Source: Chitinophaga skermanii (lineage in GTDB: Bacteria; Bacteroidota; Bacteroidia; Chitinophagales; Chitinophagaceae). Taken from it: 64,000 nt of DNA. Both the position numbers and the translations under genes were made by a program. The stretch spans positions 124,001 to 188,000 of the forward strand of contig NZ_QLLL01000007.1 in the NCBI RefSeq assembly GCF_003259335.1. Reading direction: 5' to 3'. The number at the start of each line of letters is the position of its first letter. Within the stretch, counting starts at the first letter, position 1. The notes below the pieces were generated by a model. The model saw only the letters and a list, made by a program, of their open reading frames with translations, did no database searches and was not told where the DNA came from. Shown here in pieces: positions 48,024 to 57,845 of this stretch.

Positions 48024-50057
48024 ATGAAATCAAGCGACAATAAATTATTCCCGAAAGAATTGATGCGTGAATCTCTCGTACAGTCTTTCGTGAAATTGAA
48101 TCCGAAACTAATGATCAAAAACCCCGTGATGTTCTGCGTGGAAGTAGGCACACTGGTGATGTTGATCGTTACATTATACACCTTTTTCTCTGGCGATACT
48201 ACGCAAGGTTCTATGGCTTATAACCTTGTTGTGTTCGTTGTATTATTCCTCACGGTGTTGTTTGCCAATTTCGCAGAAGCGATTGCTGAAGCACGTGGTA
48301 AAGCACAGGCCGAAAGCTTACGTAAAACACGTGAAGAAACCCCGGCACGCAAGATCAACGAGCAAGGACAAATTACCGTTATCTCTTCCGCTCAACTCCG
48401 CAAAGGCGACGTATTCGTTTGCGAAGCGGGTGATATACTGCCTGCCGATGGCGAAATTATTGAAGGCTTAGCCAGTATCGACGAGTCGGCTATTACAGGT
48501 GAATCGGCCCCAGTGATCCGCGAAGCGGGTGGCGATAAATCGAGCGTAGTAGGCGGTACAAAAGTATTGAGCGATCGCATCAAGGTACGCGTAACAACAG
48601 AAGCTGGCGAATCGTTTTTAGACAAAATGATCGCGTTGGTAGAAGGTGCTTCTAGGCAGAAAACACCGAACGAGATTGCCCTCACCATCTTACTCGCCAG
48701 CTTTACCTTGGTGTTCATTATTGTATGTGTAACCTTAAAACCTTTCGCCGATTACGCACAAACACCTATTACTATAGCGGCCTTTATTTCGTTATTCGTA
48801 TGCTTAATTCCCACTACTATCGGTGGCTTATTATCTGCGATTGGTATTGCCGGTATGGATAGAGCATTAAGAGCGAACGTGATTACTAAATCTGGTAAAG
48901 CGGTGGAAACAGCGGGTGACTTAGATGTGCTTTTACTCGATAAAACAGGTACAATTACCATCGGTAACCGTCGTGCTACGAACTTCTACGCCACCAACGG
49001 TCTTCCAAAGGAAAACTTCATTCGCTTCAGCGCCCTTAGCTCTTTAGCCGATGATACCCCGGAAGGTAAAAGTATTGTAGAGTTAGCGGGTAAAGACATC
49101 ACCCAAAGCCTCTCTATCAACGGTGGTGCCCTCGTGAAATTCACCGCAGAAACACGCAGCAGTGGTATCGATCTTCCCGACGGTACCCGCATTAGAAAAG
49201 GTGCGTACGATGCCATTCGAAATATGACAGAAAAAGCCGGTCATCGCTTCCCTACTGAAACAAAAACACTTGTGGAAGAAATTGCGGCCAACGGTGGTAC
49301 ACCATTGGTGGTAAGTGTGAATGAAGAAGTGAAAGGTGTGATTGAACTACAAGATATTATCAAACCCGGCATACAAGAACGTTTCGAACGTTTGCGCAAA
49401 ATGGGTGTGAAAACAGTGATGGTAACAGGCGATAACCCCTTAACAGCAAAATATATTGCGGAGAAAGCCGGTGTGGACGACTTTATTGCCGAAGCGAAAC
49501 CGGCCGATAAAATGAACTACATCAAGAAGGAACAACAGGAAGGCAGACTTGTTGCCATGATGGGTGATGGTACAAACGACGCACCGGCGCTCGCGCAAGC
49601 CGATGTAGGGGTAGCCATGAACAGTGGTACACAAGCCGCGAAAGAAGCGGGTAACATGGTAGACCTCGATAATGATCCTACCAAGCTCATCGAAATCGTA
49701 GAAATCGGGAAGCAGTTATTGATGACACGCGGTACTTTAACCACCTTCTCTATCGCCAACGACGTGGCCAAATATTTCGCCATTGTACCGGCCCTCTTTA
49801 TCGCCAGCATTCCAGCTTTGCAAGGTTTAAATATCATGCACTTGCATAGCCCAGAATCGGCCATTCTATCGGCCGTTATTTTCAACGCTATCATTATCCC
49901 GATGCTTATTCCATTAGCCTTAAAAGGTGTGGCGTATAAACCAATAGGCGCTAGTGCCTTGTTGCGTCGCAACTTGTTTATCTATGGCTTGGGCGGTATC
50001 GTGGTGCCTTTTATCGGTATCAAATTAATTGATCTCGTTGTTTCTCTCTTCTTTTAA
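48024..50057 (+). CDS. kdpB: Potassium-transporting P-type ATPase subunit KdpB
   Basis: 677 residues. P-type ATPase motifs: TGES in SAITGESAPV, phosphorylated D306 in LLLDKTGTITIG, KGAYDAIR in the nucleotide domain, and MVTGDNPLTA and MGDGTNDAPALAQADVGVAMN in the hinge. The length matches the family. It hydrolyses ATP to drive potassium uptake through KdpA. It lies 12 bases after kdpA and 12 before kdpC. Confidence 0.98.
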   Translation: MKSSDNKLFPKELMRESLVQSFVKLNPKLMIKNPVMFCVEVGTLVMLIVTLYTFFSGDTTQGSMAYNLVVFVVLFLTVLFANFAEAIAEARGKAQAESLRKTREETPARKINEQGQITVISSAQLRKGDVFVCEAGDILPADGEIIEGLASIDESAITGESAPVIREAGGDKSSVVGGTKVLSDRIKVRVTTEAGESFLDKMIALVEGASRQKTPNEIALTILLASFTLVFIIVCVTLKPFADYAQTPITIAAFISLFVCLIPTTIGGLLSAIGIAGMDRALRANVITKSGKAVETAGDLDVLLLDKTGTITIGNRRATNFYATNGLPKENFIRFSALSSLADDTPEGKSIVELAGKDITQSLSINGGALVKFTAETRSSGIDLPDGTRIRKGAYDAIRNMTEKAGHRFPTETKTLVEEIAANGGTPLVVSVNEEVKGVIELQDIIKPGIQERFERLRKMGVKTVMVTGDNPLTAKYIAEKAGVDDFIAEAKPADKMNYIKKEQQEGRLVAMMGDGTNDAPALAQADVGVAMNSGTQAAKEAGNMVDLDNDPTKLIEIVEIGKQLLMTRGTLTTFSIANDVAKYFAIVPALFIASIPALQGLNIMHLHSPESAILSAVIFNAIIIPMLIPLALKGVAYKPIGASALLRRNLFIYGLGGIVVPFIGIKLIDLVVSLFF

Positions 50058-50069
50058 TTCGAACGCAAT

Positions 50070-50633
50070 ATGAAAAAATATCTTTTGCCCTCTATCAAAT
50101 TAACCATCGTATTGATTGTATTATTCGCGGTTGCTTATCCCCTGTTTATTGCGGCTGTAGCCAAGTTTGCGCCCGGTAAAGGTGATGGTGTTACGGTGAA
50201 GAAAGATGGTAAAGTAGTGGGATATGCTTTAGTTGGTCAAAATTTTACGGAAGATAAATATTTCTGGTCGCGCCCATCGGCCGCGAACTACAATGCTGCC
50301 AGCTCTGCAGGTTCAAATAAAGGTCCTTCTAACGAAGATTACCTTAAAACCGTGCAAGATAGGATCGACACATTCTTGGTGCACAATCCAGGTATGAAAA
50401 TAAGCGATATTCCTGCCGAATTGGTAACAGCCAGCGGTAGCGGTCTCGATCCAGATATTTCACCCCGCGCTGCGGAAGTACAAATCCCACGCATCGCGAA
50501 AGCAAGGAATATCTCCGAAGAAAAAATTAAACAATTAGTAAAAGAAAATACCAAAGGTCCTTTGCTCGGTTTATTCGGGCCAAGTACTATAAACGTACTC
50601 CAGTTGAACGTCGCCCTCGACGGATTGAAATAG
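50070..50633 (+). CDS. kdpC: Potassium-transporting ATPase subunit KdpC
   Basis: 187 residues. One N-terminal membrane helix (about 8-30) and a periplasmic domain with GYALVGQNFTEDKYFWSRPSA, SNKGPSN, the family pattern SGLDPDISPRAAEVQIPRIAKAR, and NVLQLNVALD at the end. KdpC stabilises the complex. It is followed by a GC-rich hairpin and the porin gene. Confidence 0.97.
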   Translation: MKKYLLPSIKLTIVLIVLFAVAYPLFIAAVAKFAPGKGDGVTVKKDGKVVGYALVGQNFTEDKYFWSRPSAANYNAASSAGSNKGPSNEDYLKTVQDRIDTFLVHNPGMKISDIPAELVTASGSGLDPDISPRAAEVQIPRIAKARNISEEKIKQLVKENTKGPLLGLFGPSTINVLQLNVALDGLK

Positions 50634-50686
50634 TGTTGATATTGATTCCTACTAGACCTATGAAAAACCCCGGCTTTGTACAGTAT

Positions 50687-50716
50687 CCGCGGTTATTGCT
50701 GCGGCAATAATTGCGG
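50687..50716 (+). other. Hairpin between kdpC and the porin gene
   Basis: CCGCGGTTATTGC pairs with GCAATAATTGCGG (two G-T pairs) around TGCG. There is no T-run, so it is less a terminator than a possible mRNA stabiliser or partial barrier that sets porin expression below or above kdpFABC. Confidence 0.5.
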
Positions 50717-50765
50717 GTGCACCAAAGCTCATCACCAGTTGAAAATTTACTTCCTATAAACGAAC

Positions 50766-51839
50766 ATGAAAAAAGTATTAATCGGTGCTGCTTTGTTAAT
50801 GGCGAGCAGTGCCACCTTCGCACAAGAAAAAGACTCAACGGCTTCCCTCACTTTTAGTGGTTATGTAGAAGCCTATTATGGATACGATTTCTTACGACCT
50901 AGTGATCATAACCGCCCGGGATTTATTTATAGCCATAACCGGCATAATGAAGTGAACATCAACCTTGCTTTCATTAAAGCGAATTACACGAGCGACCGTG
51001 TACGTGGTAACCTTGCCTTAATGGCCGGTACTTATGCACAAGCGAATTACGCCGCGGAATCGAGCATTATGCAGCATGTGTATGAAGCCAATGTAGGCGT
51101 GCGAGTTGCGAAGAACTTGTGGTTAGATGCCGGGGTGATGCCTTCGCATATTGGTTTTGAAAGCGCGGTGTCGAAAGATTGTTATACACTTACCCGTAGC
51201 ATTATGGCGGAAAATACGCCTTACTACGAAGCTGGTGCTAAGCTAACGTATAACCCGAACGATAAATGGGCTTTCAGCGTGATGTATTTGAACGGTTGGC
51301 AAAGGATTAAACGGGTAGATGGTAACCAAACACCCGGCGTTGGTTCGCAAGTGGTATTTAAACCAAGTAGCAACGTTACCTTAAACTGGAGCACCTTTAT
51401 AGGTAACGATAAACCCGATACCGTTCGCCAAATGCGTTATTTCAACAATGTATATGGCATCTTCAACATCACGAATAAATTCAGTGTAATTGCGGGCATG
51501 GATTACGGTATGGAACAAACAGCAAAAGGTAGTTCCGACTACAACAAGTGGTATAGCCCAATTGTAATTGCGCGTTATGCTTTGCCTGGTAATTTTGCTA
51601 TTGCAGGAAGGATGGAATACTATAAAGATGAAAACAACGTGATTATCAGCACACCGGGCAATGTAGGCTTTGAAACAACAGGTTACTCGTTGAATTTGGA
51701 TTATGCGCCTATTCGGAATGTATTGATCCGGGTAGAAGGAAAAACATTTGATAGCCGGCAAGCGATTTATAGTAAATACGAAAAGGGTTTGCAGAAGAAT
51801 GCTGGATTACTAACCACCTCTATTGCCATCAGTTTTTAA
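50766..51839 (+). CDS. Kdp-associated outer-membrane porin
   Basis: 357 residues. The signal peptide (MKKVLIGAALLMASSATFAQ) is followed by a beta-barrel with LTFSGYVEAYYGYDF, many alternating aromatic strands and a terminal Phe (TSIAISF). It is a porin of the type found beside kdp genes in Bacteroidota. It lies 132 bases after kdpC and 9 bases before the KdpD gene, so it belongs to the operon. It probably lets potassium or other cations cross the outer membrane; this is inferred. Confidence 0.82.
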   Translation: MKKVLIGAALLMASSATFAQEKDSTASLTFSGYVEAYYGYDFLRPSDHNRPGFIYSHNRHNEVNINLAFIKANYTSDRVRGNLALMAGTYAQANYAAESSIMQHVYEANVGVRVAKNLWLDAGVMPSHIGFESAVSKDCYTLTRSIMAENTPYYEAGAKLTYNPNDKWAFSVMYLNGWQRIKRVDGNQTPGVGSQVVFKPSSNVTLNWSTFIGNDKPDTVRQMRYFNNVYGIFNITNKFSVIAGMDYGMEQTAKGSSDYNKWYSPIVIARYALPGNFAIAGRMEYYKDENNVIISTPGNVGFETTGYSLNLDYAPIRNVLIRVEGKTFDSRQAIYSKYEKGLQKNAGLLTTSIAISF

Positions 51840-51848
51840 AAAGGTAGC

Positions 51849-52955
51849 ATGACAGAAAAGACAACAAATCGTTATTTGCACGCGGGTCGTGGTAAATTCA
51901 AGATCTACATTGGTATGAGTGCCGGTGTGGGTAAAACTTACCGCATGTTGCAAGAAGCCCACACCTTGCTGCGTAACGGCGAAAACGTGCAAGTAGCGTA
52001 TGTTGAAACCCACAACAGGGCCGAAACCAAGGCCATGTTAGTGGGTTTACCCCTTATAGATCGACGCAAAGTGTTCTACAAAGGCAAAGAGCTGGAAGAA
52101 ATGGATCTCAATGCCGTATTGCTCCTGCATCCGGCTTGGGTAATTGTAGATGAGTTAGCCCATACCAATATACCAGGTTCTCGTAACGAAAAGCGTTGGC
52201 AAGATGTAGTAGAACTGTTAGAAGCTGGTATAAACGTGATTTCGGCGGTGAACATTCAACACATCGAAAGCATCAACCAGCAAGTAGAAAACATTACGCA
52301 GGTAGATATTACCGAGCGTATACCCGACAGTATGCTGCACATGGCCGATGAAGTAGTGAACATCGATCTAACAGCCGACGAGCTAATTACCCGCCTGAAA
52401 GAAGGCAAAATATACGACCCCGGCAAAGTGGCTACGGCCCTGCAAAACTTCTTCCAACCCGAAAAAATATTACAGCTCCGCGAGCTGGCACTGAAAGAGG
52501 TAGCCACGCAAGTAGAGCGAAAAGTAGAAACCGAAGTGCCGCGCAACCTCCAATTGCGGCACGAACGTTTCTTAGCATGTATTTCCAGTAACGACGAAAT
52601 TGCCCGTAAAGTGATCCGCAAAACAGCACGGTTAGCCGCGTATTACCGGGCCGACTGGAGTGTATTGTATGTACAAACCACCCGCGAAAGCGTAGACCGG
52701 GTGAATTTGGCTGCGCAACGTCACCTCGTGAATAACTTTAAATTAGCCATAGAACTGGGGGCTACCGTATTACGGGAACAAAGCAACGATGTGCCGGGTA
52801 CCATTATACGGGTGGCGCACGAGCAGCAGGCCACCACTGTTTGTATTGGGAAGCCGCATATTAGTTTGTTTCGCATAATTTTGCGTACAAACATCTTCAA
52901 CCAGTTGTTGAAATCCTTTTCTTCAAACGATATTGATATTGTTATTCTCTCATGA
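51849..52955 (+). CDS. KdpD sensor domain protein without kinase (split KdpD)
   Basis: 368 residues. It contains the KdpD N-terminal domain with Walker A GMSAGVGKTY (22-31), VAYVETHNRAETKAMLVGL, VIVDELAHTNIPGSRNEKRWQDV and NIQHIESINQQV. A UspA-like domain follows (about 240-365, with FLACISSNDEIA and GATVLREQSNDVPGTIIRVA). It stops before the membrane and kinase parts of ordinary KdpD. The kinase is a separate gene starting within its last codon (ATGA overlap). It should sense potassium or ionic stress and act on the kinase next to it. Confidence 0.93.
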   Translation: MTEKTTNRYLHAGRGKFKIYIGMSAGVGKTYRMLQEAHTLLRNGENVQVAYVETHNRAETKAMLVGLPLIDRRKVFYKGKELEEMDLNAVLLLHPAWVIVDELAHTNIPGSRNEKRWQDVVELLEAGINVISAVNIQHIESINQQVENITQVDITERIPDSMLHMADEVVNIDLTADELITRLKEGKIYDPGKVATALQNFFQPEKILQLRELALKEVATQVERKVETEVPRNLQLRHERFLACISSNDEIARKVIRKTARLAAYYRADWSVLYVQTTRESVDRVNLAAQRHLVNNFKLAIELGATVLREQSNDVPGTIIRVAHEQQATTVCIGKPHISLFRIILRTNIFNQLLKSFSSNDIDIVILS

Positions 52956-54655
52956 AGCGGCTACGATTAAAAACGAAGATTACCTTGGGCGTGTTATTCT
53001 TATTCGCCATGTTGATGGTGGTGAGCGTATTGGGGTTTTACTATCTCAATATGATGAGCAAAAACACGAAGGAAATTCTGAAAGACAACTACGAATCTAT
53101 CGAATACGCGAAGAATATTACGCAGTCGTTAGACCTGTTCGATAACAACGCGCAGCAATCTCTTTCTATCTATCAAAAGAACCTGTCGCAGCAAGAAGAA
53201 AACGTAACCGAACCAGGCGAGGTGCAAGCCACGGGCCAATTACGTGCAGGCTTCGATAGTTTGAAGGCGCATTTAATACTTACACCCGAACTGGAGAACA
53301 ACATCAAGCAAAACGCCTTCCGCGTGATTGATTTGAACATGGCGGCCATTACCGCGAAGAACGACGCCGCGAAGAAGGCATCGGATAAGGCTTTGATGTA
53401 TATCGCTATAATTGGCGGTGTATGTTTCTTGTTGGGGATATCATTTGTGTATAACTTCCCTGGTTATATAGCCGATCCCATACAAGCGCTCACTGAAGGT
53501 ATTAAAGGCATATCAGAGAAGAACTATGAACAACGCTTACATTTCTCGAATAACGATGAGTTTGGGGAGCTTGCCACGGCCTTCAATACTATGGCCCAAA
53601 AGCTCGATGAATACGAGCATAGCAACCTTGCCCGTATTGTATTCGAGAAAAAACGTGTAGAGGCCGTGATTAGTAGTTTGAAAGATGCTACGATTGGCTT
53701 AGATGAAAAAGGGATCATGTTGTTTGCCAATACACTTGCTGTAGAAATGTTGAACATCGCGGAGAAGGATATGGTAGGTAAACCTGCTACGCAAGTAGCA
53801 CAGCACAACGATTTACTGCAAACTTTGATTAATAAACAAGATAATGCGCCGTTGAAAATTGTTGTAAACAATAAAGAAGGTTTCTACATGAAGGAAACGG
53901 CTAACATTGTACACGATCAGCAACACATTGGCACCGTCATCATCTTACGCAATATCACCACCTTCAAAGAGCAAGACCTCGCGAAAACACATTTCATCGC
54001 CACCATTTCCCACGAATTAAAAACGCCGCTAGCCGCATCGGATTTTAGTTTAAAGTTGCTGGAAGATAAACGGGTGGGCGAGTTAAATACAGAGCAGAGT
54101 GAATTAGTAGATAGCTTAAAGCAAGATAATAAGCGCATGATCCGTATTGTGAGCGAGTTGCTCGATTTCTCGCAGGTAGAAAGCGGTAAAATCCAATTGC
54201 AAATACAACCTGTGCAAGCGTCGGATATTATTCATTACGCGATGAATACGGTGCAAAAGGAAGCAGAGAATAAGAACATCAGCATACAAACGTCGCTCCC
54301 CCCTAACCCGCCGGCTTTACAAGCCGATGCAGAGAAAACAGCTTGGGTGTTGGTCAACTTACTGACTAATGCCATCCGTTATTCTGCTGCGGGAAAATCG
54401 ATTCAATTGAACGTAGCGGCGAATGAACACCAGCTTACCTTTAGCGTGGTAGACCATGGCAAGGGTATTGATCCCAGTTTTAAAGAGAAGATATTCGAGC
54501 GGTTTTTCCAAGTACCGGGTGTGAGTGATGGAAAAGGCAGCGGTTTAGGTTTGGCTATTGCCAAGGAATTTATTGAAGCGCAGGGAGGCAGCATTGGGGT
54601 GCAAAGTGATATAGGCATGGGTAGTACCTTTTATTTTAGTTTGCCCGTGGCTTAG
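52952..54655 (+). CDS. HAMP-PAS sensor histidine kinase, kinase half of split KdpD
   Basis: 567 residues. Membrane helices at about 8-30 and 147-168 enclose a periplasmic helical region. HAMP follows (about 170-222, ADPIQALTEGIKGISEKN), then PAS (about 235-340), HisKA with H354 in ATISHELKTPLAASDF, and an ATPase domain with NLLTNAIRYS and GSGLGLAIAKEF. It has one HAMP and a larger periplasmic part, unlike the four-helix membrane domain of classic KdpD. It overlaps the KdpD-sensor gene by 4 bases. The partner regulator is probably the sigma-54 type at 43665. Confidence 0.9.
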   Translation: MKRLRLKTKITLGVLFLFAMLMVVSVLGFYYLNMMSKNTKEILKDNYESIEYAKNITQSLDLFDNNAQQSLSIYQKNLSQQEENVTEPGEVQATGQLRAGFDSLKAHLILTPELENNIKQNAFRVIDLNMAAITAKNDAAKKASDKALMYIAIIGGVCFLLGISFVYNFPGYIADPIQALTEGIKGISEKNYEQRLHFSNNDEFGELATAFNTMAQKLDEYEHSNLARIVFEKKRVEAVISSLKDATIGLDEKGIMLFANTLAVEMLNIAEKDMVGKPATQVAQHNDLLQTLINKQDNAPLKIVVNNKEGFYMKETANIVHDQQHIGTVIILRNITTFKEQDLAKTHFIATISHELKTPLAASDFSLKLLEDKRVGELNTEQSELVDSLKQDNKRMIRIVSELLDFSQVESGKIQLQIQPVQASDIIHYAMNTVQKEAENKNISIQTSLPPNPPALQADAEKTAWVLVNLLTNAIRYSAAGKSIQLNVAANEHQLTFSVVDHGKGIDPSFKEKIFERFFQVPGVSDGKGSGLGLAIAKEFIEAQGGSIGVQSDIGMGSTFYFSLPVA

Positions 54656-57600
54656 TTCTGCTGCGCATCACGAAGTAGCATGTTTTTCACTTCTTCGAAA
54701 GTACTTTGTAATTGAGCAATATCGGCCTGGATGCTGTGTTCGTTCGGGTTATCGGTAGCACGGAGCTCGAGTTGTAGAATCAGTTCCATAAGTGCCGGGA
54801 TGCGTACCACGGTTAAGCTCGATTTTAGTTTGTGGGCAATAAACCTCACTTCGCTCCAATTCTGTTCATCGGCGGCAGATTTTAATTGGTAGAGCATGTC
54901 GTGACTTTCGGCAATGAAGATCTGCACGATATCGTCCATATAATGTTTATCGGCCTTTGTGAATTCTTTTAGCTTACCGGCTTCGATAATTGGCTCGCTA
55001 GGCGGTGGTAGGTAATGTTGTATGATGCTGAATAATTGTGATTCGCTGAAAGGTTTCGATAAGTAATCGTTCATCCCCGCTTGAATACAACGTTCTCGTT
55101 CTCCCCTAATAGCAGAAGCCGTTACGGCAATAATGGGCAACTTGTAACCCAACTGGCGTATTTGTTCAGCCGCGGCATATCCATCCAAGGTGGGCATTTG
55201 AATATCCATAAGAATACAATCTACATGGTGCTGTTGTACCAAGGCAATAGCTTCTAGTCCATTATTAGCCATCAACACTTCTACTTCTGCTCGTTTCAGC
55301 AAATGCAACATCGCTTTTTGATTAATGAGATTATCTTCTGCTACGAGAATTCGCTTGCCTTTCAGCGATACTTCGTTAATGGGTAATTGTACCTGCTGCG
55401 CCGGTTCTTGTAAAAGAGGTTTCTCGAATGGTAGTATTATTTTGAAGGTAGAACCTTTGCCGAGTGTGGATTGTACCGAAATGTCTCCTTTCAATAAACC
55501 GACTAAGTGTTTACAAATAGCGAGGCCCAGCCCTGCCCCACCGTAGGAACGGCTGTTGCTTGAATTGGTTTGGGTGAAGCTGTTGAAAATATCGGATTGC
55601 TTTTCGTCGGGAATGCCAATGCCGGTATCGGATATTTCGAAGGATAACTTTACTTGTGTGCCTACTTCCTCTACAACGCGAATAAGGAGGATGATATGAC
55701 CTTCGTTGGTGAACTTAACAGCATTGTTAAGGAGTATTTGCAAAATTTGTTTCGTGCGTAAAGGGTCGGCGAGTAAATGATGGGGGATTTTCTCGTCGAA
55801 GAAATACTTCAATGATAAACCTTTGGCAGCAGCTTTTTCTTGGTATTGAATCAGCAACTTGGCGGTAAGGAAACAAATGTCGATGTTCTTCGGTGTGAGC
55901 GCTAAGGTACCGGAACGAATCTTTTCGAAATCTAGTAGATCGTTGATGATCGTCATGAGATTATTTGCTGATTCGCGGATGGCGCCGAGGTATTCTTGTT
56001 GTAAAGGAGTTAGGGTTTCGTGCAACAATAGGTTCCCATTCATAATAATCCCGTGCATGGGAGTACGAATTTCGTGGCTCATATTGGCCATGAAAATCTC
56101 TTGTGTACGCATGGCCGATTCGGCTTTGGTACGGGCTTCCATTACTTCGTGTTCGTAGGTAATACGGTCGGTAATATCGGTGGCAATACCACAAATCCCG
56201 AACAGCTCGTTTTGCTGGTTATGTAAGGGGAACTTATTAATGAGGTAGTACGCTTTCTGGGATTGAAATTCTACAACATCCTCCACTTCGGCCGGCATTT
56301 CCCGGTTAATAACGAATGTATCGGTTTCGGCGTAGCGTTGCGATTTGAATACGGCGGGTAGCTCGTTATCTTTCTTGCCGCATATCTCGGTTTTATCGAG
56401 TTGGAAAACCTTTTCGAATTGTTTGTTCACCATGAGGTAGCGACCTTCCACATCTTTCACGTAGATAAGGCTGGTGGTGTTATCCAAAATAGCTTGGAAG
56501 CGGTGTTGTATAATAATCATCTCCTCTTCCGCAGCTTTCAAGCTGAGCTGGGCTTTCTTCTGTTCATCAATATCCGTTACAATACATTGAAATCCGCGGA
56601 ATTCGCCGTCTATCCACACGAGTTTGACGATTTGTTCTACCCATTTAAGCTCCCCATTCTTACATTTGATTTGGAACTCGCGTTTTGTTTGGGGAATATC
56701 TTTTTCTGCTTGTTTTAGGTAGAAGGAACGAAGTTTCGAGAATTGTTCTTCGTTCAAGAACATGCTGTAATGCTGTCCTTCCAGCTCATCAGTATCGTAG
56801 CCGGTTACTTCGGTGGCCTGTTTAGAAACGTAGGTAAAGTAGCCGCCGCGGTTGGCCGTGAACATAGTAACAGCCGCATCATCGATGAGCTTGCGGTATT
56901 TTTCTTCGCTGCGCACAAGCGCTTCTTCTTTCCGTACATTCTTAAGGATGTAACGGAATAATTGCACGATGGCGGCGAGAAATAGGATGAGCGTTGCGCT
57001 GCTGGCGATGATAGAGAAGCGATATGTTTGTTGCGTGAAGTACTTATCGGTGCGTACCCCGATCAGTAAGCGTTCTTGGGCTTTGGCTAATAATTGTAGT
57101 GACAGGGTTTTAATATCTTTCATGAGGCCAACACCATAGCGTTGGTGTAGGAACCTGGTGGGGAAGCGGTTATTGACTTGTCGTTCTTTTATGAGGAAGT
57201 TCATGTAGACCAGCTTTTTTGTGATGCCGGTGTATAATTTGTCGAGCGCTATAAGATCTTCCGGGTATTTGGCAAGGAGAAGCTGTAAGTGTTGAACTCT
57301 TTCATCAATATTTTCGTGCACGTATTCTTCAGATGGAATGAAGGAAGAATCGCCGGTGATCAGAAACCCGCGGGAGCCCGATTCTATTTCGAGCATGGTG
57401 GCGTATAAAGTTTCGAGGTGATTGATGGTGGTGCCATGGATGGAAACATCGTTACCTGCGGCAAGTGCTTTTTGGTTATTCTCGTATATATAGTAAGTAA
57501 ACCAGGATATCAACGCAAGCGCGGCGATAAAGACGGCAAATAAGGGGTTGCTAATAAATTTCCTTGCCAGCATATCTTGGAGGTTAAGGATTTCAAACAA
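54652..57600 (-). CDS. Hybrid sensor kinase CHASE3-PAS-PAS-HisKA-ATPase-receiver-HPt
   Basis: 982 residues. A membrane helix (about 16-36), a CHASE3 domain with MLEIESGSRGFLITGDSSFI, and a second helix (about 196-216) come first. Two PAS/PAC domains follow (about 230-350 and 365-480). Then come HisKA with MANMSHEIRTPMHGI, an ATPase domain with NNAVKFTNEG, DTGIGIP and GAGLGLAICK, a receiver with VAEDN and Asp in ILMDIQMPTLDG (about 750-860), and an HPt domain with phospho-His in FIAHKLKSSL (about 920). This BarA/ArcB-like layout performs a full relay and must pass phosphate to a separate regulator. It converges with the kdp kinase, overlapping by 4 bases with no terminator between. Confidence 0.93.
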   Translation of the reverse strand: MFEILNLQDMLARKFISNPLFAVFIAALALISWFTYYIYENNQKALAAGNDVSIHGTTINHLETLYATMLEIESGSRGFLITGDSSFIPSEEYVHENIDERVQHLQLLLAKYPEDLIALDKLYTGITKKLVYMNFLIKERQVNNRFPTRFLHQRYGVGLMKDIKTLSLQLLAKAQERLLIGVRTDKYFTQQTYRFSIIASSATLILFLAAIVQLFRYILKNVRKEEALVRSEEKYRKLIDDAAVTMFTANRGGYFTYVSKQATEVTGYDTDELEGQHYSMFLNEEQFSKLRSFYLKQAEKDIPQTKREFQIKCKNGELKWVEQIVKLVWIDGEFRGFQCIVTDIDEQKKAQLSLKAAEEEMIIIQHRFQAILDNTTSLIYVKDVEGRYLMVNKQFEKVFQLDKTEICGKKDNELPAVFKSQRYAETDTFVINREMPAEVEDVVEFQSQKAYYLINKFPLHNQQNELFGICGIATDITDRITYEHEVMEARTKAESAMRTQEIFMANMSHEIRTPMHGIIMNGNLLLHETLTPLQQEYLGAIRESANNLMTIINDLLDFEKIRSGTLALTPKNIDICFLTAKLLIQYQEKAAAKGLSLKYFFDEKIPHHLLADPLRTKQILQILLNNAVKFTNEGHIILLIRVVEEVGTQVKLSFEISDTGIGIPDEKQSDIFNSFTQTNSSNSRSYGGAGLGLAICKHLVGLLKGDISVQSTLGKGSTFKIILPFEKPLLQEPAQQVQLPINEVSLKGKRILVAEDNLINQKAMLHLLKRAEVEVLMANNGLEAIALVQQHHVDCILMDIQMPTLDGYAAAEQIRQLGYKLPIIAVTASAIRGERERCIQAGMNDYLSKPFSESQLFSIIQHYLPPPSEPIIEAGKLKEFTKADKHYMDDIVQIFIAESHDMLYQLKSAADEQNWSEVRFIAHKLKSSLTVVRIPALMELILQLELRATDNPNEHSIQADIAQLQSTFEEVKNMLLRDAQQN

Positions 57601-57741
57601 TTAAAGGAATCAAACAATAAAAGGTGATAGGTTGAGGTGATTTGTTTTTAACAATAAACAAAGTAACCGGGCGCTATCGGCATAGTTAAAACGGAGATAT
57701 TGGCTAGTCTTTAACAATATACGTTAAAAGATTCAAAAGCG

Positions 57742-57768
57742 TTTGAGGGGTACAGGCTTTTATTTTTG
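57742..57768 (+). promoter_or_regulatory. Promoter candidate for the PorT-like gene
   Basis: TATTTTTG at 57761-57768 is an exact -7 box. TTTG at 57742-57745 lies 15 bases upstream, the same short spacing as at 8649-8674. Transcription would start near 57775, leaving a leader of about 70 bases. Confidence 0.5.
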
Positions 57769-57845
57769 CAATATTTTAACCTTTGATTATTGGCATTCCA
57801 TTAAATTTGCCTAATATTCGATTTGCAAAGCATTTATAAGATATT

